DNA from: Rhodococcus tukisamuensis NBRC 100609
Lineage (GTDB): Bacteria; Actinomycetota; Actinomycetes; Mycobacteriales; Mycobacteriaceae
Direction of reading: 5' to 3'
DNA length: 64,000 nt
Assembly (NCBI RefSeq): GCF_001894985.1
Contig: NZ_BCXG01000003.1
Location: 1-64,000, forward strand
Shown piece by piece: positions 43,702-52,445 of the stretch. A program made the translations under genes and the position numbers. Within the stretch, counting starts at the first letter, position 1, and each line of letters opens with the position of its first letter. The notes under the pieces were generated by a model that had not been told where the DNA came from, searched no databases, and worked only from the letters and a program-made list of their open reading frames with translations.

Positions 43702-44838
43702 ATGCACGACGCCGTCATCGTCGACGCCGTTCGAACGCCCATCGGAAAGCGCGGCGGGTCCCTGTCCGACCTGCACCCGGCCGACCTGTCCGCCCACGTC
43801 CTGGCGGCCCTCACCGGCCGCGTCGGCATCGACCCCGCCGAGATCGAGGACGTCATCTGGGGATGCGTCGTCCAGGCCGGTGAGCAGGCGGGCAACATCG
43901 CCCGCACCGCCGCGCTGGCAGCCGGCTGGCCCGAGTCCGTCCCGGGTACCACCGTCAACCGTGCCTGCGGCTCGAGCCAGCAGGCGTTGAGCTTCGCCGC
44001 CGCATCGGTGATCGCCGGGCACGCGGACTTCGTCGTCGCCGGTGGCGTCGAGTCCATGAGCCGGGTGCCGATGGGCAGCGCGGCAAAGGAGGGCAGTTCG
44101 GCCACGCCGCCGAGCGTGCAGGCGCGCTACGGCGTGGACAGCTTCAGCCAGGGCCTGGGTGCCGAGATGATGGCCGAGCGCTGGAACCTCGACCGCCGTA
44201 CCCTCGACGAGTACGCGCTGCGCTCGCACGAGCTCACCGCCCAGGCCATCGACACTGGCGCCTTCGACTCGCAGCTCGCGCCGGTAGAGGGCCGGCTCGC
44301 CGTCGACGAGGGGCTGCGCCGCGGCGGTTCGATCGACAAGCTCGCGACGCTGAAGACCCCGTTCAAGGAGGACGGGGTCATCCACGCGGGCAACGCATCC
44401 CAGATCTCCGACGGGGCGGCGGCACTGCTGGTCACGACCGGCAAGATCGCCGCGGACCGCGGCCTGTCCCCCATCGCCCGCATCCACACCGTCGCGGTCA
44501 CCGGCGACGACCCGGTGATGATGCTCAGCGGCCCCATCTCCGCCACCGCGAAGGCGCTCTCCCGCTCGGGCCTGTCCATCGAGGACATCGGCGCGTTCGA
44601 GGTCAACGAGGCCTTCGCCCCCGTGCCGCTCGCCTGGCTGGCCGAGACCGGCGCCGACGAGAAGCGCCTGAATCCGCTCGGCGGCGCCATCGCCGTCGGA
44701 CACCCGCTCGGTGGTTCCGGCGCGATCCTCATGACCCGGCTCGTCCACCACATGCGCGACAACGGAATCCGTTACGGACTCCAGACCATGTGCGAGGCCG
44801 GCGGCATGGCCAACGCGACCATCGTCGAACTTCTCTGA
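43702..44838 (+). CDS. Acetyl-CoA acetyltransferase (thiolase)
   Basis: A 378-residue thiolase. The nucleophilic cysteine is in NRACGSSQQALSFA, the His of the active site in GHPLGGSGA, and the second cysteine in TMCEAGGMANATI. The length and motifs match degradative or biosynthetic acetyl-CoA acetyltransferases that split or join acyl chains at 3-ketoacyl-CoA. AGGAGG seven bases upstream of the ATG is a strong ribosome site. Placed between the ALDH-like gene and an SDR, it would remove acetyl-CoA or propionyl-CoA at the end of the pathway. Confidence 0.9.
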   Translation: MHDAVIVDAVRTPIGKRGGSLSDLHPADLSAHVLAALTGRVGIDPAEIEDVIWGCVVQAGEQAGNIARTAALAAGWPESVPGTTVNRACGSSQQALSFAAASVIAGHADFVVAGGVESMSRVPMGSAAKEGSSATPPSVQARYGVDSFSQGLGAEMMAERWNLDRRTLDEYALRSHELTAQAIDTGAFDSQLAPVEGRLAVDEGLRRGGSIDKLATLKTPFKEDGVIHAGNASQISDGAAALLVTTGKIAADRGLSPIARIHTVAVTGDDPVMMLSGPISATAKALSRSGLSIEDIGAFEVNEAFAPVPLAWLAETGADEKRLNPLGGAIAVGHPLGGSGAILMTRLVHHMRDNGIRYGLQTMCEAGGMANATIVELL

Positions 44839-44858
44839 CCTCGAAGGACTCTCGCATC

Positions 44859-45623
44859 ATGGAACTCAAGGGAATCTCCGTCGCCGTCACCGGCGGCGCC
44901 TCCGGGCTCGGCAACGCGACAGCGAGGCGGCTGATCGACGCCGGCGCCATCGTGACCCTCGTCGACCTGCCGACCTCCGACGGCGACGCCGCCGCACGGG
45001 ATCTCGGCCCGAACGCACGCTTCGCACCCGCCGACATCACCGACGCGGAACAGTTCGCCGCCGCGCTCGACGCGGCGACCGAGGACGGCGAACTCCGCGG
45101 CCTCGTCCACTGCGCGGGCAGCGGCCGCGGCATGCGGATCCTCGACAAGCACGGCAACGCCGGCTCGCTCGAGGACTTCGAGCACGTCATCAAGCTCAAC
45201 CTGGTCGGATCGTTCAATGCACTGCGTCTTGGCGCCGAGCGCATCGCGAAGACCGACGAGGTCGACGGCGAACGCGGGGCGATCGTGATGACCGCGTCCG
45301 TCGCGGCCTTCGAGGGGCAGATCGGCCAGATCAACTACACCGCGTCCAAGGCCGGGATCGTCGGCATGACCCTGACCGCCGCCCGCGACCTGGCGACCCG
45401 GCGCATCCGGGTGTGCACTATCGCGCCGGGAATCATGGACACGCCGTTGCTGTCCGGGATGCCCGACGCGATGCGCGCCGGCCTCGAGGCCTCGGTGCCC
45501 AACCCGTCGCGACTGGGGCGTGCGGACGAATTCGGCCAGCTCGCGGTGTCGATCCTCGAGAACCGCTACCTCAACGGCGAGACCATCCGGCTCGACGGAG
45601 GAATCCGCATGGCGCCCCGGTGA
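44859..45623 (+). CDS. 3-hydroxyacyl-CoA dehydrogenase-type SDR
   Basis: A 254-residue short-chain dehydrogenase like the mammalian HSD17B10/HADH2 group. The cofactor motif is VTGGASGLGNATARR, the middle reads MTASVAAFEGQIGQINYTASKAG with YTASK catalytic, and the C-terminus YLNGETIRLDGGIRM is characteristic of this subfamily. It would oxidise 3-hydroxyacyl-CoA to 3-ketoacyl-CoA for the thiolase just upstream. The ribosome site is GAAGGA. It is followed by a very stable hairpin, so it ends the rightward operon. Confidence 0.88.
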   Translation: MELKGISVAVTGGASGLGNATARRLIDAGAIVTLVDLPTSDGDAAARDLGPNARFAPADITDAEQFAAALDAATEDGELRGLVHCAGSGRGMRILDKHGNAGSLEDFEHVIKLNLVGSFNALRLGAERIAKTDEVDGERGAIVMTASVAAFEGQIGQINYTASKAGIVGMTLTAARDLATRRIRVCTIAPGIMDTPLLSGMPDAMRAGLEASVPNPSRLGRADEFGQLAVSILENRYLNGETIRLDGGIRMAPR

Positions 45624-45641
45624 CCTGCTGACGCACAAAAA

Positions 45642-45682
45642 CACGCGATCGGTTCCTGCCGCTGGCAGGAACCGATCGCGTG
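45642..45682. terminator. 19-bp terminator hairpin
   Basis: CACGCGATCGGTTCCTGCC (45642-45660) pairs perfectly with its copy at 45664-45682 around a GCT loop, between two convergent genes. On the minus strand the stem is followed by TGTTTTTGTGCG, so it is a true intrinsic terminator for the leftward hydrolase gene, and it probably also stops the rightward SDR transcript. Confidence 0.9.
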
Positions 45683-45722
45683 GAAGATCTTCAAGTTGCG
45701 CCGATCGCCGGCGCCGCCGGGA

Positions 45723-46727
45723 TCAGCCGGTGATGTTGCTCGCCTGGTTGCTCCAGGCGGTCTGGCTGAAGAGTTCGCCGGTGCCGGAGACGAAGGCGCC
45801 GTGCGCGTACTCGTCGCCTTGCAGCTTGTCCATGTTCCAGGCGGTGAGGACACCGAGGAACCCCTGCACGCCGCTGACGCAGCCCGGGTCGTTCGGGGGG
45901 CAGCCGGGCTGGCCCTGAATGTCGTTGTGGTTCGGGCCGTTCAGCGTGGCCATCGCCTTCTGCACCGAATCCGGAGTGGCTGCAAAGTAGCCCTGCGCGG
46001 ACTGGGGGCCGATCTGCTCCAACGGAAGCGGCTGGGTGGACGGCGAGATGGGGCTGCCGGAGCCGTTGACGTAGAGGACGGAGCCGGTGGTGAGTTTCGT
46101 GGGATCCGCGCACACGGTCATCGCCGGTTCCAGCTTCGGCATGTTGAGCGTGCACATGAACTGCCCGGGGAGCTCGATCGGGACCGCGGTCTTGATGGCG
46201 CCGCCGGAAGTGATGGCGGCGTTCAGGGTGCCGACCGCGCCCTGGGAGTGGCCCATTGCGCCGATGTTGTCGGTGTCCAGCGTCTGGTAGAAGACGCTCG
46301 ACGGGTCATCGTTCTGACCCTCGAGGAAGTCCACCGCCTGCAACATCTCCTGGCCGGAACCCGTATTGGTGTTGTCGGGTGCGATCACCACGAAACCCCA
46401 GGACGCCAGGTGCGAGAGCAGGTAGTCGTACTGGAAGGGATGCGCCCAGGTGCCGTCACCCCAGGTGATGATCGGGTGCTCGGTGCCGTCCGCACCGAGG
46501 TCGGTGGGGTACCAGACGTCGAACTTGTGGCCGGAGGAGTCGCAGCAGCCGAACCCCTGCTGCTTGGTCACCTCCCACGGTCCACGTTCGGAGTACGTGG
46601 CTTCGACGGACTTCGTCGGCGCGGCGCCCGGCGCGGGTGCACCGGCCTGCGCCGTGGCCCCGGACCCCAGCAGAGCCAGGGTTACCGCGGCGAGGAGCAC
46701 TACACCTCTACTCAAGCGACTTTTCAT
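45723..46727 (-). CDS. Secreted alpha/beta hydrolase (lipase/polyester-hydrolase-like)
   Basis: A 334-residue exported hydrolase. The first 30 residues (KSRLSRGVVLLAAVTLALLGSG, ending ATAQA) are a signal peptide. The nucleophile elbow is GHSQG in NIGAMGHSQGAVGTL; paired cysteines (FGCCDSSG, FMCTLN, VCADP, PGCPPNDPGC) suggest disulfides outside the cell. The fold is that of dienelactone-hydrolase/cutinase-like esterases. ATG 46727 is preferred over a GTG seven codons upstream for a compact signal peptide. A composite operator lies 23 bp upstream, shared with the GH3 gene. Confidence 0.82.
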   Translation of the reverse strand: MKSRLSRGVVLLAAVTLALLGSGATAQAGAPAPGAAPTKSVEATYSERGPWEVTKQQGFGCCDSSGHKFDVWYPTDLGADGTEHPIITWGDGTWAHPFQYDYLLSHLASWGFVVIAPDNTNTGSGQEMLQAVDFLEGQNDDPSSVFYQTLDTDNIGAMGHSQGAVGTLNAAITSGGAIKTAVPIELPGQFMCTLNMPKLEPAMTVCADPTKLTTGSVLYVNGSGSPISPSTQPLPLEQIGPQSAQGYFAATPDSVQKAMATLNGPNHNDIQGQPGCPPNDPGCVSGVQGFLGVLTAWNMDKLQGDEYAHGAFVSGTGELFSQTAWSNQASNITG

Positions 46728-46749
46728 ACGCCCGAGACTAGCCACCACA

Positions 46750-46785
46750 CCTAACGCCCCTTAGGTCTTGTTATAAAATCGTTAT
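46750..46785. promoter_or_regulatory. Composite operator E1 (hydrolase side)
   Basis: This 36-bp element has CCTAA-N6-TTAGG (46750-46765) followed, after four bases, by two copies of GTTAT six bases apart (46770-46774 and 46781-46785). It lies directly upstream of the secreted hydrolase, between it and the TetR gene. It matches the element at 47491-47526 (26 of 36 positions, same spacing), so both are likely sites of the TetR protein encoded between them. Confidence 0.75.
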
Positions 46786-46846
46786 GAAGTCCGGGCCGCC
46801 GCAGGTCGCCGCGCCGGAGCGTCCCCCTCGTCGTTAGGCTCGCCTT

Positions 46847-47464
46847 GTGACTGAGCGACAGCGGGGCGGACGAGCAGCCAAGGCGGAAGCCAGGCGCGAG
46901 GCCATCCTCGACGCCGCGATGGCCGAGATCGCGGAGAGCGGGTATCGTGCCACCACGCTCGCCGCGGTGGCCGCGCGCGTCGGACTGACGCAGCCGGGCA
47001 TTCTGCACTATTTCCCCAGCAAGAAGCACCTGCTGATCGGCGTGCTCGAGGCCCGCGACCAGTGGGACACCGCGGCCATTCTCTCGAGATCGACGGACGT
47101 GAAGCTGTCCCACCTCGAACAGATCGTGGAGTTCAATGCGGAACGCCCTGGCGTTGTCCAGACGTACACGGCACTGGCTGCGGAGAGTGCGACGGGACAG
47201 CATCCGGCACGCGAGTTCTTCACCGAGCGGTACGCCGCGGCCCGCGCCGCCTTCACCGGCTTCCTGCACCAGGAGTTCGGCGACCGCATGCCGGGCGGAC
47301 TCACCCCCGAGCAGGCGGCACCGCTGCTCATCGCCGTACTCGACGGCATTCAGATCCAGTGGCTGCTGGCCCCGGACGAGGTGGACATGCCCGCGGCCTT
47401 CCGCAACCTCGTCACCCTGCTCACCGCGGCCGAGCGGGCGGAGGACCCGGCCGACCTGCGCTAG
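46847..47464 (+). CDS. TetR family regulator
   Basis: A 205-residue TetR protein with the HTH LAAVAARVGLTQPGILHYFPSKKHLLIGVLE and a long ligand domain. The GTG start gives MTERQRGGRAAKAEARREA, a basic N-terminal arm common in this family. It lies between two outward-facing extracellular hydrolase genes, each with a copy of the same composite operator, so it probably represses both and responds to a sugar or acyl product. The operators flank the gene: E1 is upstream of it, E2 downstream. Confidence 0.85.
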   Translation: MTERQRGGRAAKAEARREAILDAAMAEIAESGYRATTLAAVAARVGLTQPGILHYFPSKKHLLIGVLEARDQWDTAAILSRSTDVKLSHLEQIVEFNAERPGVVQTYTALAAESATGQHPAREFFTERYAAARAAFTGFLHQEFGDRMPGGLTPEQAAPLLIAVLDGIQIQWLLAPDEVDMPAAFRNLVTLLTAAERAEDPADLR

Positions 47465-47490
47465 CCGAGGCCTCCACTCGATCCGCATCG

Positions 47491-47526
47491 ATAACTTTTT
47501 CATAACGACGCCTAATGAATGTTAGG
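47491..47526. promoter_or_regulatory. Composite operator E2 (GH3 side)
   Basis: ATAAC (47491-47495), ATAAC (47502-47506) and CCTAATGAATGTTAGG (47511-47526) form the same element as at 46750-46785 in the opposite orientation, so that in each case the palindrome is nearer to the outer gene. A possible -10 (TAAAAT, 47527-47532) abuts the palindrome. The region reads into the GH3 gene at 47612. Confidence 0.75.
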
Positions 47527-47611
47527 TAAAATGTAGCCTGGCTGTATCGCCGGTCCGGCGGACCCGCGCCCGCGCCCGCGGCGTCGTGGTCGCACCACGA
47601 AGGAGTTCACG

Positions 47612-50053
47612 ATGGAAGACGAAGCGATCCGCGAGGCCGTCGAATCGGCGCTCGCCAAGCTGGATCTGGACGCGAAGGCGCGGCTGCTCCAGGGGCAGGA
47701 CATCTGGACGCTGCCGCCGCTCCCCGAGATCGGTCTCGGCTCCGTCGTGATGTCCGACGGCCCGGTCGGCGTGCGCGGGGCCAGCTGGGGTCCGGAGGAC
47801 CCGTCGGTCCTGCTGCCCTCCCCGACCGCGATGGCCGCGTCCTGGGATCCCGAACTGATCGCCCGGGCGGGGACGCTGCTCGCGCAGGAAGCGCGCCGCA
47901 AGGGTGTGCACCTGCTGCTCGCCCCCACCGTGAACATGCACCGCACCCCCGTCGGCGGCCGGCACTTCGAGGCGTACTCCGAGGACCCGCTGCTCACCGG
48001 CGCCATCGGCTCCGGCTTCGTCCGCGGCGTGCAGTCCGGCGGCGTCGGCGCCACCGTCAAGCACTTCGTCGCCAACGACGCCGAGACCGACCGCATGTTC
48101 GTCGACAACATCGTCTCCCCCGAGGCCCTGCGCGAGATCTACCTCGCCCCGTTCGAGGCGATCGTCCGCGACGCCGGCCCGTGGGCCATCATGTCCGCCT
48201 ACAACAGCGTCAACGGCACCACGATGAGCGAGCACGCGGAGCTGCTGCGCGGCGTCCTCCGCGACGAGTGGGGCTTCGACGGCATCGTGGTCTCCGACTG
48301 GATGGGTACGCGTTCCACGGTGGGCGCGATCCTCGGCGGCCTCGACGTCGCGATGCCCGGCCCGGTGTCCGTCTACGGCGAGCTCCTGGTCAAGGCGGTC
48401 CAGGACGGCGAGGTCGACGAGGCCGTGGTGGACGAGGCCGTGCGCCACGTCCTGCTGCTCGCGGCGCGCGTCGGCCTGCTCGAGGGCGCCCCGGCCGCGG
48501 TCTCCGAGCTCCCCGCCAAGGTCGACGGACGCGAGATCGCGCGTGAGGTCGCCCGGCGCTCCTTCGTGCTCGCCCGCAACGCCGAGGTCGACGGCGCCGC
48601 CGTGCTGCCGATCGCCCCCGCCGAGACCACCGTCGCCCTCATCGGCCTCGCCGCACGCGAAGCCCGGGTGCTCGGCGGCGGCTCCGCCATGGTCTTCCCC
48701 GAGACCGTCGTCTCCCCGCTCGACGGGCTGACGGCCGCGCTGCCCGAGGGCACGCTGAGCTACAACGTCGGCACGGTGCTCAGCGAAGAGATGGGCGTCG
48801 CCGACCGCGGGTTCGACCTGCGCGCACGCTGCCTCACCGCGGACGGCTCGCTGCAGCGCGAGCTCCCGCTGGCGGACGGCAACATCATGTGGATGGGCGA
48901 TCTCCCCGAGGGCATCGACTACCCGTCGCTGCAGACCATCGAGATCCTCGGCACCTTCACGCCGGAGCTGTCCGGCCCGCACCGCTTCGGTACCAAGGGC
49001 ATCGGCCAGTTCACCCTGTCCGTCGACGGCGAGACCGTGTTCGAGGGCGAGCAGGCCCTGGAGAGCTTCGACCCGTTCGAGATGTTCTTCGGCTCGCCGA
49101 AGGACCGCGCTGTCGTCGAGCTCGAGGCGGGGCGGCCCGTCGAGGTCTCCCTGCGGTACGACCCGATGAAGATGGAGGGCGCACCCATCGCCGTCGTCAG
49201 CTTCGCCCTGGGCCATCTCGAGCCGCAGCGCGATCCCGAGGAGCTGATGGCCGAGGCCGAGGCCGCCGCGGCCCAGGCCGATGTGGCCGTCGTCGTCGTC
49301 GCGACCACCGACAAGGTGGAGTCGGAGGGCTTCGACCGCACCACCCTCGCGCTGCCCGGACGCCAGGACGAGCTGGTCGCCCGCGTCGTCGCGGCGAACC
49401 CGCGCACCGTGGTGGTCGTCAACTCCGGCGCCCCCGTGGAGATGCCGTGGCGCGACGACGTCGCCGCGGTGCTGCTGAGCTGGTTCCCCGGCCAGGAGGC
49501 GGGCTCGGCGCTGGCCGAGGTGCTCACCGGCGCTGCCGAGCCCGGCGGCCGGCTGCCCACCACCTGGCCCGCCACCCTCGCGGACTGCCCGGTCACCGAG
49601 GTCACCCCGACCGACGGCAAGCTCGCCTACACCGAGGACCTGTTCATCGGCTACCGCGCCTGGGACCGGTCCGGCGTCGCGCCCGCGTACTCGTTCGGGC
49701 ACGGCCTCGGCTACACCACCTGGGAGTACGAGGACGTCGAGTGGGACGGCGAGACCGTCACGGTCCGGGTCCGCAACACCGGATCCCGGCCGGGACGCGA
49801 GGTCGTGCAGGTCTACCTCGCCCCGGTCGACGGCGACCCGTCCCGGCCCGTCCGCGCGCTGGTCGGCTTCGCGGGCGTCGAGGCGGCTGCCGGCGAAACC
49901 GTGACGGCGACCGTCACCCTGCCGCAGCGCGCCTTCGAGGCATGGGACGAGACGAGCCGGAAATGGGCCTACCGCCCCGGCGCTTATGACCTGATGGTCG
50001 GCGGCTCCTCCGCCGACTGCCCCCTCGCCCTGCCCATCGAAGCGGCCGTCTGA
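47612..50053 (+). CDS. Glycoside hydrolase family 3 beta-glucosidase-like enzyme
   Basis: An 813-residue GH3 enzyme. The N-terminal TIM-like barrel holds SDGPVGVRG, VKHFVANDAETDR and the nucleophile Asp229 in IVVSDWMGT. A PA14-like insertion is suggested around residues 380-520 (DGSLQRELPLADGNIMW), then the second alpha/beta domain, and the C-terminal fibronectin-III-like region at about 670-813. There is no signal peptide, so it is probably intracellular and cleaves imported beta-glycosides. The ATG follows GAAGGAG. Expression is probably governed by operator E2 and the adjacent TetR. Confidence 0.9.
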   Translation: MEDEAIREAVESALAKLDLDAKARLLQGQDIWTLPPLPEIGLGSVVMSDGPVGVRGASWGPEDPSVLLPSPTAMAASWDPELIARAGTLLAQEARRKGVHLLLAPTVNMHRTPVGGRHFEAYSEDPLLTGAIGSGFVRGVQSGGVGATVKHFVANDAETDRMFVDNIVSPEALREIYLAPFEAIVRDAGPWAIMSAYNSVNGTTMSEHAELLRGVLRDEWGFDGIVVSDWMGTRSTVGAILGGLDVAMPGPVSVYGELLVKAVQDGEVDEAVVDEAVRHVLLLAARVGLLEGAPAAVSELPAKVDGREIAREVARRSFVLARNAEVDGAAVLPIAPAETTVALIGLAAREARVLGGGSAMVFPETVVSPLDGLTAALPEGTLSYNVGTVLSEEMGVADRGFDLRARCLTADGSLQRELPLADGNIMWMGDLPEGIDYPSLQTIEILGTFTPELSGPHRFGTKGIGQFTLSVDGETVFEGEQALESFDPFEMFFGSPKDRAVVELEAGRPVEVSLRYDPMKMEGAPIAVVSFALGHLEPQRDPEELMAEAEAAAAQADVAVVVVATTDKVESEGFDRTTLALPGRQDELVARVVAANPRTVVVVNSGAPVEMPWRDDVAAVLLSWFPGQEAGSALAEVLTGAAEPGGRLPTTWPATLADCPVTEVTPTDGKLAYTEDLFIGYRAWDRSGVAPAYSFGHGLGYTTWEYEDVEWDGETVTVRVRNTGSRPGREVVQVYLAPVDGDPSRPVRALVGFAGVEAAAGETVTATVTLPQRAFEAWDETSRKWAYRPGAYDLMVGGSSADCPLALPIEAAV

Positions 50054-50085
50054 CAGCTCAGCTGTCGAGCACGGCCCGAGATCGT

Positions 50086-50116
50086 GCCGGCCCACCGTCC
50101 CTCGCGGTGGGCCGGC
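50086..50116. terminator. Hairpin after GH3 gene
   Basis: GCCGGCCCACCG (50086-50097) pairs with CGGTGGGCCGGC (50105-50116) around a TCCCTCG loop, 33 bp after the GH3 stop. This is a stable GC-rich stem without a T-tract. The loop-and-flank unit ACCGTCCCTCGCGGT recurs at 50137-50151. Confidence 0.65.
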
Positions 50117-50170
50117 CTGTGGACCATCCCCGGCACACCGTCCCTCGCGGTAGGACGGGCATGGTCAGGA

Positions 50171-50227
50171 AATGCCCCGTCCCCGAGCCCGCTGCCTGAA
50201 ATGGCGCGGGCTCGGTGACGGGGCATT
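50171..50227. terminator. Second, larger hairpin downstream of GH3
   Basis: Two 22-base arms (50171-50192 and 50206-50227, AATGCCCCGTC and GACGGGGCATT at their ends) pair with a single mismatch around a 13-base loop. ATTCTTTCG follows on the plus strand, weakly T-rich. It ends the GH3 transcript and isolates the next operon. Confidence 0.7.
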
Positions 50228-50275
50228 CTTTCGAATCGGGCATCGCATTGAACACTTTGGCGTAATTTGTTCAAC

Positions 50276-50878
50276 ATGCTCAGCGGGAACGACGGGGCAG
50301 GGATCGCCGACCCACCCCTCGAACTGGTTCGTGTCGCCGCAGAATGCGTGCGGCGCAACGGGGTTCGAGGATTCCGCCTGAGCGAGGTCGCCACCTCGGC
50401 CGGGGTGTCCCGGGGGACGGTGTACAACGCCTTCGGTGACAAACAGGCGGCCATCAACGCCGGACTCGCCTACCTCTGCAGCGCCTTCATCGATGGGCTG
50501 GCCGCCGCCGTGACGCCCAAGGAGACGCTGCGAAGCCAGGTCGGGGAGGCGGCCGCCCTCATCTACCAACACGCCACCACCCCGCAGGCCCTGGTCCCGC
50601 CGCTGCGCACCGAGAGCATCATCGCGACGCTGCTCGAGCACTACGGCGACCAACTCTGCCGCACCTGGGCCGCCTTCTGGGCCACGCTTGTCGCCGACGC
50701 CCAGCGGCGCGGCGAGGTGGACGCCGGCCTGGACACGATGCACGCCGGCGACCTGATCGTGCGGGTCCTCCTGAGCCTGGAGATCCTGCCGTTCTCGGTG
50801 GCCGGATTCAGCAGCGCGGACGACGCACGGACGCGCATCGGCGACCTCATGCTCGACGGGCTGGCACCACGTCACTGA
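50276..50878 (+). CDS. TetR family regulator
   Basis: A 200-residue TetR protein. The HTH is LSEVATSAGVSRGTVYNAFGDKQAAINAG and the ligand domain ends DARTRIGDLMLDGLAP. The ATG is preceded by only a weak ribosome site (TTGTTCAAC), and a TTG three codons earlier is in frame, so the exact start is open. It sits 22 bp before the monooxygenase gene, on the same strand, and would regulate the three-gene cluster with the SDR. Confidence 0.82.
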   Translation: MLSGNDGAGIADPPLELVRVAAECVRRNGVRGFRLSEVATSAGVSRGTVYNAFGDKQAAINAGLAYLCSAFIDGLAAAVTPKETLRSQVGEAAALIYQHATTPQALVPPLRTESIIATLLEHYGDQLCRTWAAFWATLVADAQRRGEVDAGLDTMHAGDLIVRVLLSLEILPFSVAGFSSADDARTRIGDLMLDGLAPRH

Positions 50879-50900
50879 CGACCAACAGGAATGAGTTGGC

Positions 50901-52445
50901 ATGACACACGAGTACGTCGACGTCGCCGTCATCGGCGCCGGGCCGGGCGGCATCACCGCCGCGCACCACCTGCAGAAGGCCGGCATCGAGGACTTCGTCA
51001 TCCTCGAACGCAGCGACGACTTCGGGGGCAGTTGGCGCGACAACGTCTACCCCGGCCTGTCCGTGGACGTGCCGACGCTGTTCTACCAGTTCCCCTTCGC
51101 GCGCAAGCCCGACTGGTCGCGTCTCTTCCCGACGGGCCCGGAGATCCAGGAGTACAACCGGAGGGTCGCCGGCGACCTGAACCTGCACAAGTACTTTCGC
51201 GGAAACTGCACCGTCCGCCGAGAGGTGTGGGACGAGTCGGAGCGGCTGTGGGTGCTGCACATCGAGGACGATGCCCCCGTGCGCGCGCGGTTCGTCATCA
51301 ACGCCGTGGGCGGCTACGTGAACGCCAAGTCCGCGAACGACATCGAGGGACTCGGAGAGTTCGCCGGAACCGTCCTGCGCCCGAACGCCTGGGACCCCCA
51401 CTACGACTGGTCCGGCAAACGGGTCGCGGTGATCGGCACCGGCTCGAGTTCAGTGCAGATCGTCCCGGCCATCTACCAGCAGGCCCGCAGCGTCGAGATC
51501 TACCAGCGGACACCGTCCTGGATCCTGCCCAAGCCCGACGTCGCGCTGTCCGCACGGGCCCACCGCCTCCTCTCGATCCCCGGCGCCGGCGCCGTCGTCA
51601 ACGGGTCCGCGCTGGCCGCCATGGAACTGCCGATGCAGTTCCTCTGCAACGTGCTGCCACTGCTGCCACGCAAGTTCCTCGCCGCGGTCATGCCGCAGTA
51701 CGACCGGATCTGGCAGTCGATCTACCGATCCCTGTTGCGGCGCAACGTCACCGACGATGGCATTCGCGATGCTCTGGTTCCCGACTACGGCATCCTCGCC
51801 AAGCGGCCGGTGCTGTCGAGCAGCTTCTTCCCCGCGCTCGCGGATCCGTCCGTGTCGCTGGTCGTCGACCCGATCGAACGGGTCACCGCCGACGGCATCC
51901 GCACCTCGGACGGCACCGAGCGCCCGTACGACCTGATCGTCGCGGCCACCGGATACGAGTTGTTCACCGACCCGGAGACGTACCTCAGCGGCGCCGTCGT
52001 CGGCCCCCACGGGTTCGACCTGGCCGACGACTACCGCCGCAACGGGCTGCGTAGCTACGGCGGCAGCGCGCACCCGGGCCTGCCGAACCGCTGGTCGCTG
52101 GTCGCCCCGCAGGGGTACGTCGGCATCGCGTGGCACACATTCGTGGACCTGACCGCGCGGCACGCCGTGCGGGTGATCACCGAGACCGGACGGAGGGGTG
52201 CGACGGTGGCACAGGTACGCACCGAGGCGTTCGCCCGGTGGGTGCGCAAGATGCACCGCCACGGCAAGGCAATCAGCGCCTACACCGTGGACAGCAACCC
52301 CGGCCTGCGCACCTACTTCGTCAACTCGCAGGGCGAGGCCCTCTACTACCGGCCGCAGACCATCAGCGGTGCCTTCTGGTTCAGCCGGTTCTCATCGTTC
52401 GACGACTACGCATTCGACTACACACTCACGGAGGTTCAGACATGA
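50901..52445 (+). CDS. Flavin monooxygenase 3 with altered Baeyer-Villiger motif
   Basis: A 514-residue class B flavin monooxygenase. The FAD site is GAGPGGITAA, and GGSWRDNVYPG and VIGTGSSSVQI (NADPH) are conserved. At the Baeyer-Villiger fingerprint FxGxxxHxxxW, residues 154-164 read FAGTVLRPNAW, so the usual His is Arg160. Activity may therefore differ from classical ketone oxidation, for example N- or S-oxygenation or another hydroxylation. A weak AGGAATGA site precedes the ATG. The stop overlaps the SDR start (ATGA), so the pair is coupled. Confidence 0.87.
   Translation: MTHEYVDVAVIGAGPGGITAAHHLQKAGIEDFVILERSDDFGGSWRDNVYPGLSVDVPTLFYQFPFARKPDWSRLFPTGPEIQEYNRRVAGDLNLHKYFRGNCTVRREVWDESERLWVLHIEDDAPVRARFVINAVGGYVNAKSANDIEGLGEFAGTVLRPNAWDPHYDWSGKRVAVIGTGSSSVQIVPAIYQQARSVEIYQRTPSWILPKPDVALSARAHRLLSIPGAGAVVNGSALAAMELPMQFLCNVLPLLPRKFLAAVMPQYDRIWQSIYRSLLRRNVTDDGIRDALVPDYGILAKRPVLSSSFFPALADPSVSLVVDPIERVTADGIRTSDGTERPYDLIVAATGYELFTDPETYLSGAVVGPHGFDLADDYRRNGLRSYGGSAHPGLPNRWSLVAPQGYVGIAWHTFVDLTARHAVRVITETGRRGATVAQVRTEAFARWVRKMHRHGKAISAYTVDSNPGLRTYFVNSQGEALYYRPQTISGAFWFSRFSSFDDYAFDYTLTEVQT

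Noticed and set aside
47522-50095. An 857-codon minus-strand open frame opposite the GH3 gene
   Set aside because: Histidine-, glycine- and aspartate-rich shadow of a gene with clear GH3 motifs; it has no ribosome site or family similarity.
50094-50151. The direct repeat ACCGTCCCTCGCGGT (50094 and 50137) as a mobile-element or CRISPR-like repeat
   Set aside because: Only two copies, each inside a GC-rich hairpin; they are parts of terminator structures.
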